From Neohoeflea coraliihabitans (GTDB lineage: Bacteria; Pseudomonadota; Alphaproteobacteria; Rhizobiales; Rhizobiaceae): a stretch of DNA of 64,000 nucleotides. The translations under genes and the position numbers were made by a program. Each line of letters opens with the position of its first letter. Within the stretch, counting starts at the first letter, position 1. The notes beneath the pieces were generated by a model that saw only the letters and a program-made list of their open reading frames with translations, was not told the origin of the DNA and did no database searches. Below are positions 27,066-36,549 of this stretch, piece after piece. Location: positions 682,001-746,000 of the forward strand of contig NZ_JAHWQX010000001.1 of assembly GCF_019334345.1 (NCBI RefSeq). The letters run 5' to 3'.

Positions 27066-28997
27066 ATGAAGCCGGCGGAAGAAGCAGCCCTGCCAAGGGC
27101 CATCGAAAGCATCTATTCATACTTCAACGGCGAACGTGAATTCGCAGAATTCATGCGCAATATTGAAGCGTTCATCAACGACGGCAGCGACGAGAGCAAC
27201 GGCAGCAAGGACGAGTCCGCGGATCGGACCAACCACTTCCAGATTGCCGGTGAACTGGCTCGCACCCTCTCGCCCGGTCCGCAGGCCCACTACCGCGCTC
27301 TCGCGCAGGGCCCGGCTGTGACGATCGTCATTGACGCTGACCTGCGCGTCGTCGCGCAGTCGACCTCCGCCCGCGAACTGTTCGGCGACATAGATGGCCT
27401 CGGCCTCTCGCTGCGCGCGGGAAGCCGATCCCTGCATCAGCATCCCAATCCATTGCTTCAAGAGGCCCGGGACAAACTGCAGCGACAACTTGCCGGCCCG
27501 GTGCTGGACAAACTCGCAGCCCTTTTGAAGATTGAACCGCCGCCCTGCGCGACACACGGCAACTCCGTCGATCGCCCATCGATTGCGCCAGACTCCGGCG
27601 CAACGGGCGACGGCCCCCAGATGCAGCTGCCGGGGGCGGATTGCTGCCGGGACATCAGCGGTGGCACCGCCGAGCGCCATTTCGTGCGATCCGCCATTGA
27701 CGGCGCCTACGTCGCGCTGACCCGTCCGGCCGGGCTCGATGCCGTCGCTGTGACGCTGCCGGCGACCACCTGGACTGCCCGCATCGCCGGCATCCTGCAA
27801 CGGTCGCTCGGTCTGACACGCTCGGAGAGAGAAGTTTTCGAACTGATGCTGACCGGCAAGTCCAATGTCGAAATCTCGCACAAGCGCCACCGCTCCATCG
27901 ACACCGTCAAGAGCCAGACGCGGTCGATCTTTCGCAAGCTCGGCGTCTCCTCGCGCGTCGAGGCGGTCCAGGTTGTCAAGGACATCGCCAGCCTCGCGGC
28001 CTTTTCCGGCGCCCCTTCCGCTGCTGAGGCGCAATATGCGCCCGGTTCCGAGACGCTTCCCTTCGCCCATGATCCATCCGTCTGGCGGCGGCTGCGAATC
28101 GGTGAACGCCGCATCGGTTACGTCCATTATCCGCTCGAGGACGATCCGCCGGCGTATCCGCGCCGTCAGATCCTCCTGTTCCATGGTCTAGCCCAGGGTC
28201 CGGAACTGTCCAAACGGACCCGACGCGCCTTCTTTCGCGCCGGTTTCGAACTGATCGGAGTTTCAAAGCCCGGCTACGGCGCCAGCAGCGGCGCGCCGAG
28301 CGATGCCGGCTATCTGGCCACCTGCGTCGCAGACGCGCATCACATCGCCAAGATTCACGGTTTCGAGCGGCCGGTCATCCTGGCGCATCTCTTCGGCGCC
28401 CATGCCGCACTTAAATATTGCCGTGCCTATCCGTTCGACATCTCCGGCATCGTCTTTTGTTCCAGCTATTTTCCGCTGCAGATGGCCGCCGATTTGCAGC
28501 CGCTCGGCGCTCTGCAGAAACTGGCCACGTCGCGCGGTATCGCGTCTCGGGCAACCCATAGTTTCATCGTCAATGCCGGTTTCGCCTATCTGCGTTACGG
28601 CGGCGCCCAGCGCTATCTGAAAGCGCTCGCCGAGCAATCGCCAAGCGACCGCGAAGCGCTGCAGGACGATGACATATTCGGCGTGCTGCAGGCGGGCATC
28701 CGGCATGTCACGCAAAATGGCAGATCGGCCTTCCTCAACGACAGTGGCGCCAGCCGCGGCGACTGGACTGCGCTTGTTGAAGAGAACACAGCGCCCTCCA
28801 TCGTCCTGCATGGGCAAAGCGATCCGGCCGTCAATTCCAGGCTCGCGCGCTTTGCTGCCGAGCGAATGCGCCGGGCCCGCTATGAGGAAGTTCCTGAGGT
28901 CGGACAGCAGCTCTTGCACGTCGTGCCGGAGATGGTGGCGGCTGCCTGCGCCGAACTCTTCGAGCACACACGCCAGAACACCGCCAATATCGCCTAG
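27066..28997 (+). CDS. LuxR-type regulator fused to an alpha/beta-hydrolase-like domain without nucleophile
   Basis: Probable transcription factor with a built-in ligand-binding domain; no target is known. The 643 residues contain an N-terminal PAS-like region (about 80-235), a LuxR helix-turn-helix (about 248-310: LTRSEREVFELMLTGKSNVEI, then DTVKSQTRSIFRKLGV), and an alpha/beta-hydrolase fold (about 338-640: LLFHGLAQGP, SKPGYGAS). The nucleophile elbow, normally GxSxG, reads AHLFG (440-444), with Leu442 where Ser is expected. The acid (D586 in GQSDPAV) and histidine (H618 in LLHVVPE) remain. It lies on the opposite strand between zapA and ssrS, two genes that are usually adjacent. Confidence 0.82.
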   Translation: MKPAEEAALPRAIESIYSYFNGEREFAEFMRNIEAFINDGSDESNGSKDESADRTNHFQIAGELARTLSPGPQAHYRALAQGPAVTIVIDADLRVVAQSTSARELFGDIDGLGLSLRAGSRSLHQHPNPLLQEARDKLQRQLAGPVLDKLAALLKIEPPPCATHGNSVDRPSIAPDSGATGDGPQMQLPGADCCRDISGGTAERHFVRSAIDGAYVALTRPAGLDAVAVTLPATTWTARIAGILQRSLGLTRSEREVFELMLTGKSNVEISHKRHRSIDTVKSQTRSIFRKLGVSSRVEAVQVVKDIASLAAFSGAPSAAEAQYAPGSETLPFAHDPSVWRRLRIGERRIGYVHYPLEDDPPAYPRRQILLFHGLAQGPELSKRTRRAFFRAGFELIGVSKPGYGASSGAPSDAGYLATCVADAHHIAKIHGFERPVILAHLFGAHAALKYCRAYPFDISGIVFCSSYFPLQMAADLQPLGALQKLATSRGIASRATHSFIVNAGFAYLRYGGAQRYLKALAEQSPSDREALQDDDIFGVLQAGIRHVTQNGRSAFLNDSGASRGDWTALVEENTAPSIVLHGQSDPAVNSRLARFAAERMRRARYEEVPEVGQQLLHVVPEMVAAACAELFEHTRQNTANIA

Positions 28998-29059
28998 AGA
29001 CGCAGCGGCGAGGAAGCCGCTCCGGCTTGTCCAGGCCCCCGGCTTTGCCTGGCCCGGGT

Positions 29060-29416
29060 CTAGACTTTCAGCTTGCCGGCGATCGCCTCGATGCGGCCGG
29101 TCACCTCCTGCAGCGCAGTGGCGAGTTCCGCGTCGGTCTTGTCCACCCGGCTGAGCGCATTGTCCCGGGTCTTCTTCAGGGTTTCGAGCTCCGCTTCCAG
29201 GCCGCGCACCTTGCGCTGCACTTCATGCAACTCGTCCATCACCATGATACCCGACATCACCGTCAGGCGCAGGTCGCCTATTTCGCCGAACTGTGACTTC
29301 AAATGACCGACATAGCGGTCGAACCGTCCGGCGAGATCGGTCAGATGCTCTTCCTGGCCCTCCTCGCAGGCCATGCGGTAGGACTTGCCATCAATTGTGA
29401 CCGTTACCTGTGCCAT
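29060..29416 (-). CDS. zapA: Cell division protein ZapA
   Basis: Small cytoplasmic protein that binds FtsZ and stabilises the Z ring. The 118 residues start with MAQVTVTIDGKSYRMACEEG, the typical ZapA N-terminal beta strands, followed by a long C-terminal coiled coil (about 60-115: LHEVQRKVRGLEAELETLKK). It usually lies next to 6S RNA and the cyclo-ligase gene in alphaproteobacteria; here the LuxR-like gene is set between them. Confidence 0.92.
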   Translation of the reverse strand: MAQVTVTIDGKSYRMACEEGQEEHLTDLAGRFDRYVGHLKSQFGEIGDLRLTVMSGIMVMDELHEVQRKVRGLEAELETLKKTRDNALSRVDKTDAELATALQEVTGRIEAIAGKLKV

Positions 29417-29465
29417 TCGATTTCCTGTCGTGTGTTGATCGCTCGCACCGCCTTTGATCCTGACC

Positions 29466-29741
29466 CTAGCGATCGAGCACGGCGCGGATTGTCTCCATCG
29501 CCGTCACGAGGCGGCGCGAGACTTCGCGGTTCGCCTCCTCAAGCCGGTTGCCGCGATGCTCCGCCGCGTCCAATTCCTGCGCCAGCCGCGAGCGGTCCTC
29601 CAGCATGCGTGTCAATTCGGCTTCCGCCTGCTCGGCATTATGACCATTTTCAACCTGTCGATCGACGGCATTTTCCAGCTGATCGAGCGCTCCCCGCAGC
29701 GACTCCAAGGCCGATTTGACAGATTTTTCAGTGCTGATCAT
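29466..29741 (-). CDS. DUF4164 coiled-coil protein upstream of zapA
   Basis: Ninety-one residues, almost all predicted coiled coil (LRGALDQLENAVDRQVEN, LEDRSRLAQELDAAEHRG). It matches the DUF4164 proteins that stand immediately upstream of zapA in Hyphomicrobiales, where a ZapB-like role has been suggested but not shown. I chose the ATG at 29741 (MISTEKSV); the frame continues 13 codons further upstream. It is divergent from tkt. Confidence 0.82.
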   Translation of the reverse strand: MISTEKSVKSALESLRGALDQLENAVDRQVENGHNAEQAEAELTRMLEDRSRLAQELDAAEHRGNRLEEANREVSRRLVTAMETIRAVLDR

Positions 29742-29907
29742 GAACAATTCCGTCGGATAGGTCGCGCCGAATCGCTGCAAAGACCGTAACTTGCAGAAAA
29801 TACCTTATTCACCGGTCGAATAGGCCGTCAACAAGGCGCACAGCCTGTCCCCATCGAATGGGATCCCGCTGGCTGGGGAGAGCCCGTGCTGCACCGCCGC
29901 GGATTTG

Positions 29908-29935
29908 TTGACTCCATGGAGCCACCTGCTATGTG
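29908..29935 (+). promoter_or_regulatory. Possible sigma-70 promoter of tkt
   Basis: TTGACT (29908-29913), 16 bases, then TATGTG (29930-29935). It is 84 bases upstream of the tkt start, in the 278-base gap between divergent tkt and the DUF4164 gene. The -10 box is weak. Confidence 0.4.
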
Positions 29936-30019
29936 TGCGCCGCTCCACGAGCCCTCCCGGGTAACCGATTGTCGGTCTTGAGGGCCGAGTAACAACAGCA
30001 AGCGAGAAAGCGCTCCATT

Positions 30020-32011
30020 ATGGTTTCACGCGAAAAACACGACCGGATGGCCAATGCAATCCGGTTCCTGTCGATGGACGCCGTCCAGAAGGCGAAATCC
30101 GGCCATCCCGGCCTGCCGATGGGCGCCGCCGATATCGCCACGGTGCTCTTTTCGCGCTTCCTGAAATTTGACCCCAAGAAGCCCGACTGGCCGGACCGCG
30201 ACCGCTTCGTGCTGTCTGCCGGTCATGGATCGATGCTGCTGTACTCGCTTCTTTATCTGACCGGCTACGATGACATCTCGATCGATGCCATCAAGAACTT
30301 CCGGCAGCTTGGCGCGCCGACCGCCGGCCATCCCGAATACGGTCATGCCGCCGGCATCGAGACAACCACGGGACCGCTCGGCCAGGGCATCGGCAATGCC
30401 GTCGGCATGGCGATAGCCGAACGCCACCTGGCTGCCGAATTCGGCGATGAACTGGTTGACCATCACACCTATGTGCTGGCCGGCGACGGCTGCCTGATGG
30501 AAGGCATTTCGCAAGAGGCAATCACCCTTGCCGGTCATCTCAAGCTCAACAAGCTGATTCTGTTCTGGGACGACAACGGCATCTCGATCGACGGTCCGGT
30601 GTCGATTTCGGACTCCACCGATCAGATCGGTCGCTTTGCTGCGGCCGGCTGGAACACCCTGGAAATTGATGGGCACGATCCGGAAGCGATCGCCAGCGCC
30701 ATTGAGACCGCCCAGGCGTCGGACAAGCCGACAATGATCGCCTGCAAGACAACCATCGGCTTCGGTGCGCCGACCAAGTCCGGCACCGCCGGGGCCCACG
30801 GCTCACCGCTCGGCCCCGACGAGATTGCCGCAACGCGCAAGGCGCTTGGCTGGGAGGCCGAGCCCTTTGTCGTGCCGTCCGAGGTGCTGGATGCCTGGCG
30901 TCTGGCCGGCCTGCGCAACGTCAAGTGCCGCAAGGCATGGGAAAGCCGGCTCGGCGAGGCTGACAGCGACCAGCGCGTTGCGTTGACGCGCCGCATGACC
31001 GGTGATCTGCCGGGTGGCCTTGAAGCGGCGATTGTCAAATACAAGAAGCAGCTGGCGACCGACCGGCCCGAAGTTGCCACCCGCAAGTCGTCGCAGATGG
31101 CGCTTGAGGTCATCAATGCCGTCGTGCCGGAAACCATCGGCGGTTCGGCCGACCTGACCGGGTCCAACAACACCAATACCAGCCAGACGAAGGCCATCAC
31201 CCCCGACGATTTCTCCGGCCGCTTCATTCACTGGGGCATTCGCGAGCACGGCATGGCCGCGGCGATGAACGGCATGGCGCTGCATGGCGGCGTCATCCCC
31301 TATTCCGGCGGTTTCCTGATCTTCTCCGATTATTGCCGGCCATCGATCCGCCTTGCGGCGCTGATGGGCATCCGTGTCATTCATGTCCTCACCCATGATT
31401 CGATCGGCCTGGGCGAAGACGGCCCGACGCACCAGCCGGTCGAGCACATGGCGGCCCTGCGCGCCATCCCCAATCTGGCGATGTTCCGGCCCGCCGACGC
31501 GGTCGAAACCGCCGAGTGCTGGCAATTGGCGCTGGAAATGAAGAAAAGACCTTCCGGCCTGGCGCTGACGCGGCAGAACCTGCCGACCGTGCGCGAGGAA
31601 TTCGTCGAGGAAAACCTGTCGGCCTTTGGCGCCTATGATCTGGTGTCGGCAAGCGACGCCGAGATCACCATCTTCGCCTCCGGTTCCGAAGTGTCGATCG
31701 CTCTCGAGGCGCGCCAGCAGCTTGAAGCCAAGGGACATGCAACGCGCGTCGTCTCCGTGCCGAGTTTCGAATTGTTCGAGGACCAGAACTCCGAATACAA
31801 GGCGGCCATTGTCGGCAATTCACCGGTCAAGATCGCCATCGAGGCCGGTATCCGCCAGGGTTGGGACCGCTTCATCGGATCGGACGGCATATTCATCGGC
31901 ATGTCGGGCTTCGGCGCTTCGGGCCGCTATGAGGATCTCTTCGCCCATTTCGGCATCACCGCCGAGGCGGCCGTGGCTGCCGCGATAGAGCGTTTGGAAG
32001 ACAAGGCCTGA
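30020..32011 (+). CDS. tkt: Transketolase
   Basis: Thiamine-diphosphate enzyme moving two-carbon units between pentose, triose and hexose phosphates. The 663 residues include [21 protein letters not shown], the cofactor-binding [13 protein letters not shown] (about 154-166) with its Asn in the following [10 protein letters not shown], and the catalytic Glu in [14 protein letters not shown] (about 410). Length is normal. It begins a plus-strand set of central carbon genes, tkt-gap-(marC)-pgk-fba, a gene order common in Hyphomicrobiales. Confidence 0.97.
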   Translation: MVSREKHDRMANAIRFLSMDAVQKAKSGHPGLPMGAADIATVLFSRFLKFDPKKPDWPDRDRFVLSAGHGSMLLYSLLYLTGYDDISIDAIKNFRQLGAPTAGHPEYGHAAGIETTTGPLGQGIGNAVGMAIAERHLAAEFGDELVDHHTYVLAGDGCLMEGISQEAITLAGHLKLNKLILFWDDNGISIDGPVSISDSTDQIGRFAAAGWNTLEIDGHDPEAIASAIETAQASDKPTMIACKTTIGFGAPTKSGTAGAHGSPLGPDEIAATRKALGWEAEPFVVPSEVLDAWRLAGLRNVKCRKAWESRLGEADSDQRVALTRRMTGDLPGGLEAAIVKYKKQLATDRPEVATRKSSQMALEVINAVVPETIGGSADLTGSNNTNTSQTKAITPDDFSGRFIHWGIREHGMAAAMNGMALHGGVIPYSGGFLIFSDYCRPSIRLAALMGIRVIHVLTHDSIGLGEDGPTHQPVEHMAALRAIPNLAMFRPADAVETAECWQLALEMKKRPSGLALTRQNLPTVREEFVEENLSAFGAYDLVSASDAEITIFASGSEVSIALEARQQLEAKGHATRVVSVPSFELFEDQNSEYKAAIVGNSPVKIAIEAGIRQGWDRFIGSDGIFIGMSGFGASGRYEDLFAHFGITAEAAVAAAIERLEDKA

Positions 32012-32058
32012 TCACGACGACGGGCTGACACTGTTGCAAGACGAGAAGGAGCACGGGC

Positions 32059-33066
32059 ATGACAACGCGGGTAGCGATCAACGGTTTCGGACGCATTGGG
32101 CGCAACATCGTCCGGGCCATTTTCGAATCCGGTCGCAAGGACATCGACATCGTCGCCATCAATGATCTCGGCCCGGTCGAGACCAATGCACATCTGATGC
32201 GCTTTGATTCCGTGCATGGCCGCTTCCCGCACGAGGTGACAGTCGACGGCGACACCATTTCGGTGGGCAGCGAAAGCTTCAAGGTTTTTGCCGAACGCGA
32301 TCCGGCAAAGCTGCCGTGGGGCGACCTCGACATCGACATCGCGCTCGAATGCACCGGCATCTTCACGGCCCGCGACAAGGCGGCGCTGCATCTTGAGGCG
32401 GGCGCCAAGCGCGTTCTGGTCTCCGCGCCGGCCACCGGCGCCGACAAGACCATCGTCTACGGCGTCAATCACGAGACGCTGACCAAGGACGACGTCGTCG
32501 TCTCCAATGCCTCCTGCACCACCAATTGTCTGGCTCCGGTGGTTGACGTCCTGCACGCTGCATTCGGCATAGAGCGCGGCATGATGACGACCATCCATTC
32601 CTACACCGGCGACCAGCCGACGCTCGACACCATGCACAAGGATCTCTATCGCGGCCGTGCCGCCGCCCTCAGCCAGATCCCGACCTCCACCGGCGCGGCC
32701 AAGGCCATCGGTCTTGTCATCCCGGAATTGAAGGGCAAGCTTGACGGCATTTCGGTGCGCGTTCCCACCCCGAATGTCTCGCTGGTCGACTTCAAGTTCA
32801 TCGCGTCCAAGTCGGTGACCGTTGAAGAGATCAACAACGCGCTGACCTCGGCCGCCGATGGCCGGCTGAAGAACATCCTCGCCTACACCAACGCGCCGAA
32901 CGTCTCGATCGACTTCAATCACGACCCCCACTCGTCGACCGTCGCCATTGACCAGACCAAGGTGATGGACGGCAATTTCGTTTCGGTCCTGTCCTGGTAC
33001 GACAATGAATGGGGCTTCTCGAACCGCATGGGCGACACCGCCGTCGCCATGGGCAAGCTGATCTGA
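32059..33066 (+). CDS. gap: Type I glyceraldehyde-3-phosphate dehydrogenase
   Basis: Oxidises glyceraldehyde-3-phosphate with NAD and phosphate. The 335 residues begin [16 protein letters not shown] (NAD-binding), contain the active-site [13 protein letters not shown] (Cys about 154), and end with [13 protein letters not shown]. It follows tkt by 47 bases with an AAGGAG Shine-Dalgarno sequence, and a strong terminator lies 28 bases after its stop, so tkt-gap probably form one transcript. Confidence 0.97.
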   Translation: MTTRVAINGFGRIGRNIVRAIFESGRKDIDIVAINDLGPVETNAHLMRFDSVHGRFPHEVTVDGDTISVGSESFKVFAERDPAKLPWGDLDIDIALECTGIFTARDKAALHLEAGAKRVLVSAPATGADKTIVYGVNHETLTKDDVVVSNASCTTNCLAPVVDVLHAAFGIERGMMTTIHSYTGDQPTLDTMHKDLYRGRAAALSQIPTSTGAAKAIGLVIPELKGKLDGISVRVPTPNVSLVDFKFIASKSVTVEEINNALTSAADGRLKNILAYTNAPNVSIDFNHDPHSSTVAIDQTKVMDGNFVSVLSWYDNEWGFSNRMGDTAVAMGKLI

Positions 33067-33093
33067 TCCGGCTTTGATCGCGACGACTTCATA

Positions 33094-33120
33094 AAGGCGG
33101 CCGGCTCGGCCGCCTTTTTT
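33094..33120 (+). terminator. Intrinsic terminator after gap
   Basis: GGCGGCC (33096-33102) and GGCCGCC (33108-33114) around a 5-base loop, followed by six T (33115-33120). Confidence 0.9.
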
Positions 33121-33307
33121 GTTGGTACTGCCATGCACAAGGCAGCACCGGGCAAGGATCGCTGGCATCCGGGCAAGGAAGCAGCGTAAAACCGCCTGCG
33201 ACGGTTTTGCGACTTGCTTGCAACACCCTGATCACGCCATTCTTTGCCTCAAGCCCCGGCAAAGATCATCTCGCCAAGCCGCCGCCCCCAGCCGGAACCG
33301 AGGATTT

Positions 33308-33937
33308 ATGGACTTAACCTATCTTTACCGCGAGCTGATCACCATCGCCGTGGCGATCGATCCGATCGGCACCCTGCCGGTTTTCATCGCCGTGACCGCG
33401 CGCATGTCGTCGGCCAAGCGCAAGAAGGTCGCGGTCAGGGCGGTGCTCACTGCCGGCGGGGTTCTGGCCTTCTTCCTGGTGTTCGGGCAGCTGCTGTTTG
33501 AAGCGATGAGCCTGTCGCTTGGCTCGTTCCAGATCGCCGGCGGCATCATCCTGTTCATTTTCGCCCTGACGATGGTGTTCGGGGATTCAAAGACCGAGAA
33601 AGAGCTGGCAGACGTCGAGTCCGACCATCGCCAGAGCGCCGTCTTCCCCCTCGCCATTCCCTCCATCGCCTCGCCGGGCGCCATCCTTGCGGTCATCATT
33701 CTCACCGACAACCACCGCAATGCCATTGCCGAACAGGCGGTCACGGCCGGATTGCTGGCACTGGTCCTCGTTGTCACGCTGATCCTGCTCTTCCTCGCCA
33801 CGCCGATCATTCGCTTGATCGGCACACCCGGCGCCAGCGTCATCAGCCGCGTCATGGGGATCATTCTCGCCACCGTCGCTGTTGATGCGGTCCTCAATGG
33901 ATTTGCCAGTGTCGGAGTGCTTGATATAAACGGATGA
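33308..33937 (+). CDS. MarC family integral membrane protein
   Basis: Inner-membrane protein of the MarC/UPF0056 family; the function is unknown, and the original link with multiple antibiotic resistance in E. coli was not upheld. The 209 residues have six predicted helices, with the family motif [15 protein letters not shown] in the first and [19 protein letters not shown] in the middle. I chose ATG 33308 ([11 protein letters not shown]) with GAGG upstream. It sits between gap and pgk, 31-46 bases before pgk, so it may be co-transcribed with it. Confidence 0.9.
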   Translation: MDLTYLYRELITIAVAIDPIGTLPVFIAVTARMSSAKRKKVAVRAVLTAGGVLAFFLVFGQLLFEAMSLSLGSFQIAGGIILFIFALTMVFGDSKTEKELADVESDHRQSAVFPLAIPSIASPGAILAVIILTDNHRNAIAEQAVTAGLLALVLVVTLILLFLATPIIRLIGTPGASVISRVMGIILATVAVDAVLNGFASVGVLDING

Positions 33938-33983
33938 TCCTGTTCACCTCCGGCTCGCTACTCCCAGAATGGACCTTCAAGGC

Positions 33984-35180
33984 ATGGCTGACTTTCACAC
34001 GCTCGATGATCTCGGCGATCTTTCCGGCAAGCGCGTTCTTCTGCGTGTTGACCTCAATGTTCCCGTCAAGGACGGCAAGGTCACCGACCTGACGCGCATC
34101 GAGCGGGTCGCGCCGACCATTTCCGAATTGTCGCGCAAGGGCGCCAAGACCATTTTGATGGCGCATTTCGGCCGCCCCAAGGGTCAACCGGCCGAAGGCC
34201 TGTCGCTCGCCGGCATTGCCCATTCCGTTGAACAGGTGCTCGATCACCGCGTCCACTTCTGTCCGGCCACCATCGGGCCCGAGGTCACCGAGGCGGTAGA
34301 GCAGATGGTCGACGGGGATATCCTGCTCCTCGAGAATCTGCGTTTTCACGCCGGTGAAGAGAAAAACGACCCGGAATTTGCTGCCGCACTCGCAAAGAAC
34401 GGCGATATCTACGTCAACGATGCGTTTTCAACGGCGCACCGCGCGCACGCATCCACCGAGGGTCTGGCGCATCTGCTGCCCGCCTATGCCGGCCGCACCA
34501 TGCAAGAAGAGCTCTCCGCCCTCGCCAAGGGCCTGGGCAACCCGGACCGACCGCTGCTCGCCATCGTCGGCGGCGCCAAGGTCTCGACCAAGATCGACCT
34601 GCTGGAAAACCTTGTCGGCAAGGTCGATGCGCTGGTTATCGGCGGCGGCATGGCCAACACCTTCCTGGCAGCGCGCGGCGTCGAGATCGGCAAGTCGCTT
34701 TGCGAGCACGATCTGGCCGAAACCGCGCGCCGCATCGATGCGGAAGCCGCCGACAAGGGCTGCGCCATTGTCCTTCCGAGCGATGCCGTCGTCGCGCGCG
34801 AATTCAAGGCCGGGGCGGAAAGCCAGGTTGTCGGCGTCGATGCCGTGCCCACTGACGCGATGATCCTCGATGTCGGGCCGGACACGGTCGAAGCGATCAA
34901 CGCCTGGATCACCAAGGCCGACACCCTGGTCTGGAATGGTCCGCTCGGCGCCTTCGAGATTGAACCCTTCGACGCCGCCACGGTGGCCGCCGCGCGCCAT
35001 GCCGCCCGGCGTTCCGCCGAAGGCCTGCTGGTCTCGGTCGCCGGTGGTGGCGATACGGTTTCCGCCCTCAATCACGCCGGCGTTGCCCAAGACTTCTCCT
35101 ATGTCTCGACCGCCGGCGGCGCATTTCTCGAATGGATGGAAGGCAAGGATCTGCCCGGGGTCAACGCGCTGCGCAAATAG
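33984..35180 (+). CDS. pgk: Phosphoglycerate kinase
   Basis: Reversible transfer of phosphate between 1,3-bisphosphoglycerate and ADP. The 398 residues show [13 protein letters not shown] near the start, [23 protein letters not shown], the hinge and nucleotide region [15 protein letters not shown] and the C-terminal [12 protein letters not shown]. Two ATG codons are possible: 33969, and 33984 ([10 protein letters not shown]), which aligns better with family N-termini. Upstream is marC; downstream is a palindromic operator and the aldolase gene. Confidence 0.95.
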   Translation: MADFHTLDDLGDLSGKRVLLRVDLNVPVKDGKVTDLTRIERVAPTISELSRKGAKTILMAHFGRPKGQPAEGLSLAGIAHSVEQVLDHRVHFCPATIGPEVTEAVEQMVDGDILLLENLRFHAGEEKNDPEFAAALAKNGDIYVNDAFSTAHRAHASTEGLAHLLPAYAGRTMQEELSALAKGLGNPDRPLLAIVGGAKVSTKIDLLENLVGKVDALVIGGGMANTFLAARGVEIGKSLCEHDLAETARRIDAEAADKGCAIVLPSDAVVAREFKAGAESQVVGVDAVPTDAMILDVGPDTVEAINAWITKADTLVWNGPLGAFEIEPFDAATVAAARHAARRSAEGLLVSVAGGGDTVSALNHAGVAQDFSYVSTAGGAFLEWMEGKDLPGVNALRK

Positions 35181-35231
35181 ACAGCCGCGGATCAGCCGGC
35201 CCTCGCCCGCACGGCTTAACCATGCAACAAC

Positions 35232-35264
35232 TTCAAACGATTGAATTTATTTCAATCGTTTGAA
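35232..35264. promoter_or_regulatory. Long palindromic operator upstream of fba
   Basis: TTCAAACGATTGAA (35232-35245), five bases TTTAT, then TTCAATCGTTTGAA (35251-35264): 14-base arms, perfectly inverted. Each arm is itself of the form TTCAA-N4-TTGAA, so the site looks like two adjacent dimer sites. The right arm overlaps a possible -35 box. LacI-family regulators of central carbon metabolism (PckR/CceR type) are known for such genes in this order, but I cannot assign the protein from the site alone. Confidence 0.6.
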
Positions 35265-35286
35265 AAAATTGGCCATAGATTACAAT
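35260..35286 (+). promoter_or_regulatory. Possible sigma-70 promoter of fba
   Basis: TTGAAA (35260-35265) and TACAAT (35281-35286) are 15 bases apart, 67 bases before the fba start. The -35 box lies inside the palindrome, so a bound regulator would block or reposition RNA polymerase. Confidence 0.4.
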
Positions 35287-35352
35287 CACTTGCCGGCTCT
35301 GCTATGAGCAACCACATTCCAGATTTCACATTACTTTCAAGGGTCGCAACAG

Positions 35353-36378
35353 ATGACTGAACGCCTCGAAGACATTGCCGTTGCCATGGTGGCACGTGGC
35401 AAGGGAATTCTCGCTGCCGATGAATCGACCGGTACGATCAAGAAGCGCTTCGACACGATCGGGCTCGAATCGACAGCCGACAACCGCCGCGATTACCGCG
35501 AGATGCTGTTTCGCACCAATGAAGCCATGCAGGATTGCATCTCCGGCGTTATTTTGTTCGACGAGACACTGCGGCAGAGCGCCGCCGACGGCACGCGACT
35601 GGTCGACCTGATCACCGCTGCCGGTGCCATCCCCGGCATCAAGGTCGACAAGGGCGCCAAGCCGCTCCCCGGCTTTCCCGGCGAGACGGTCACCGAAGGC
35701 CTCGATGGCCTGAACGAGCGGCTGCAGGAATATCACGAACTCGGGGCCCGCTTCGCCAAGTGGCGTGGCGTCATCGCGATCGGGGAGTCCACTCCCACCT
35801 TCGGCGCCATCAAGGCCAATGCCCATGCCCTGGCGCGCTATGCAGCCCTTTGCCAGGCCAACAAAATCGTGCCGATTGTCGAGCCGGAAGTCCTGATGGA
35901 TGGCGAGCCCGGCACGCATTCGCTCGAGCGCTGCGAAGAAGTGACCACCCTCGTCCTCAATACGGTGTTTGACGAACTGGCCGACGCCCGCGTGCGTCTC
36001 GAGGGCATGATCCTCAAGCCGAACATGGTCATCGATGGCAAGAATGCCCGCAATGCTTCGGTGGAGGCCGTGGCGGAAGCGACAATCCGCACGCTCAAGC
36101 GCACCGTGCCCTCGGCAGTGCCCGGCATCGCCTTCCTGTCAGGCGGTCAATCGGACGAAGAGGCCACGGCGCATCTGTCGGCGATGAACGCCGGTCACGA
36201 TCTGCCCTGGAACCTGACCTTCTCCTATGGGCGCGCGCTGCAGGCCGCGGCCATCAAGGCGTGGGGCGGCAAGAAGGAGAATGTCGCAGCCGGTCAGCGC
36301 GCCTTCAGCCATCGGGCGAAGATGAACAGCCTGGCCGCCTGCGGCGACTGGCGCAAGGACCTCGAACAGGCCGCCTGA
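35353..36378 (+). CDS. Class I fructose-bisphosphate aldolase
   Basis: Cleaves or forms fructose-1,6-bisphosphate through a Schiff base, without metal. The 341 residues show the class I start GKGILAADESTGTIKKRF, the conserved GVIAIGESTPTFGAIKAN with PIVEPEVLMDG further on, the Schiff-base lysine in GMILKPNMV (about residue 221), and the C-terminal FLSGGQSDEEAT. It has its own operator-promoter region and ends at a strong terminator, so it appears separately controlled from pgk. Confidence 0.95.
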   Translation: MTERLEDIAVAMVARGKGILAADESTGTIKKRFDTIGLESTADNRRDYREMLFRTNEAMQDCISGVILFDETLRQSAADGTRLVDLITAAGAIPGIKVDKGAKPLPGFPGETVTEGLDGLNERLQEYHELGARFAKWRGVIAIGESTPTFGAIKANAHALARYAALCQANKIVPIVEPEVLMDGEPGTHSLERCEEVTTLVLNTVFDELADARVRLEGMILKPNMVIDGKNARNASVEAVAEATIRTLKRTVPSAVPGIAFLSGGQSDEEATAHLSAMNAGHDLPWNLTFSYGRALQAAAIKAWGGKKENVAAGQRAFSHRAKMNSLAACGDWRKDLEQAA

Positions 36379-36445
36379 TCGCCGTTTGCGATCCGCTTGC
36401 AAAAACCAGCGTCCGGATCCGGGGTCATGAAATTCCGACAGGATT

Positions 36446-36472
36446 AGCCCGCCGCCTTGCGGCGGGCTTTTT
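36446..36472 (+). terminator. Intrinsic terminator after fba
   Basis: AGCCCGCCG (36446-36454) pairs with CGGCGGGCT (36460-36468) around a 5-base loop and runs into a string of T ending at 36472. Confidence 0.9.
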
Positions 36473-36549
36473 CGTTTGGCTGTCACAAGCAAGCGGCATA
36501 ATCTGACAGTCTCGCAGCCCTGCCCGACATCTGTTCCCGGAATGCGCCC

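Noticed and set aside
26770-27069. 99-codon open frame on the plus strand through the 6S RNA locus
   Set aside because: It runs over the antisense of the 6S RNA and its promoter, has no Shine-Dalgarno sequence and no family resemblance.
29005-29060. Terminator between the LuxR-like gene and zapA (CCAGGC/GCCTGG)
   Set aside because: A six-base stem with a long loop and no T run on either strand; too weak to call.
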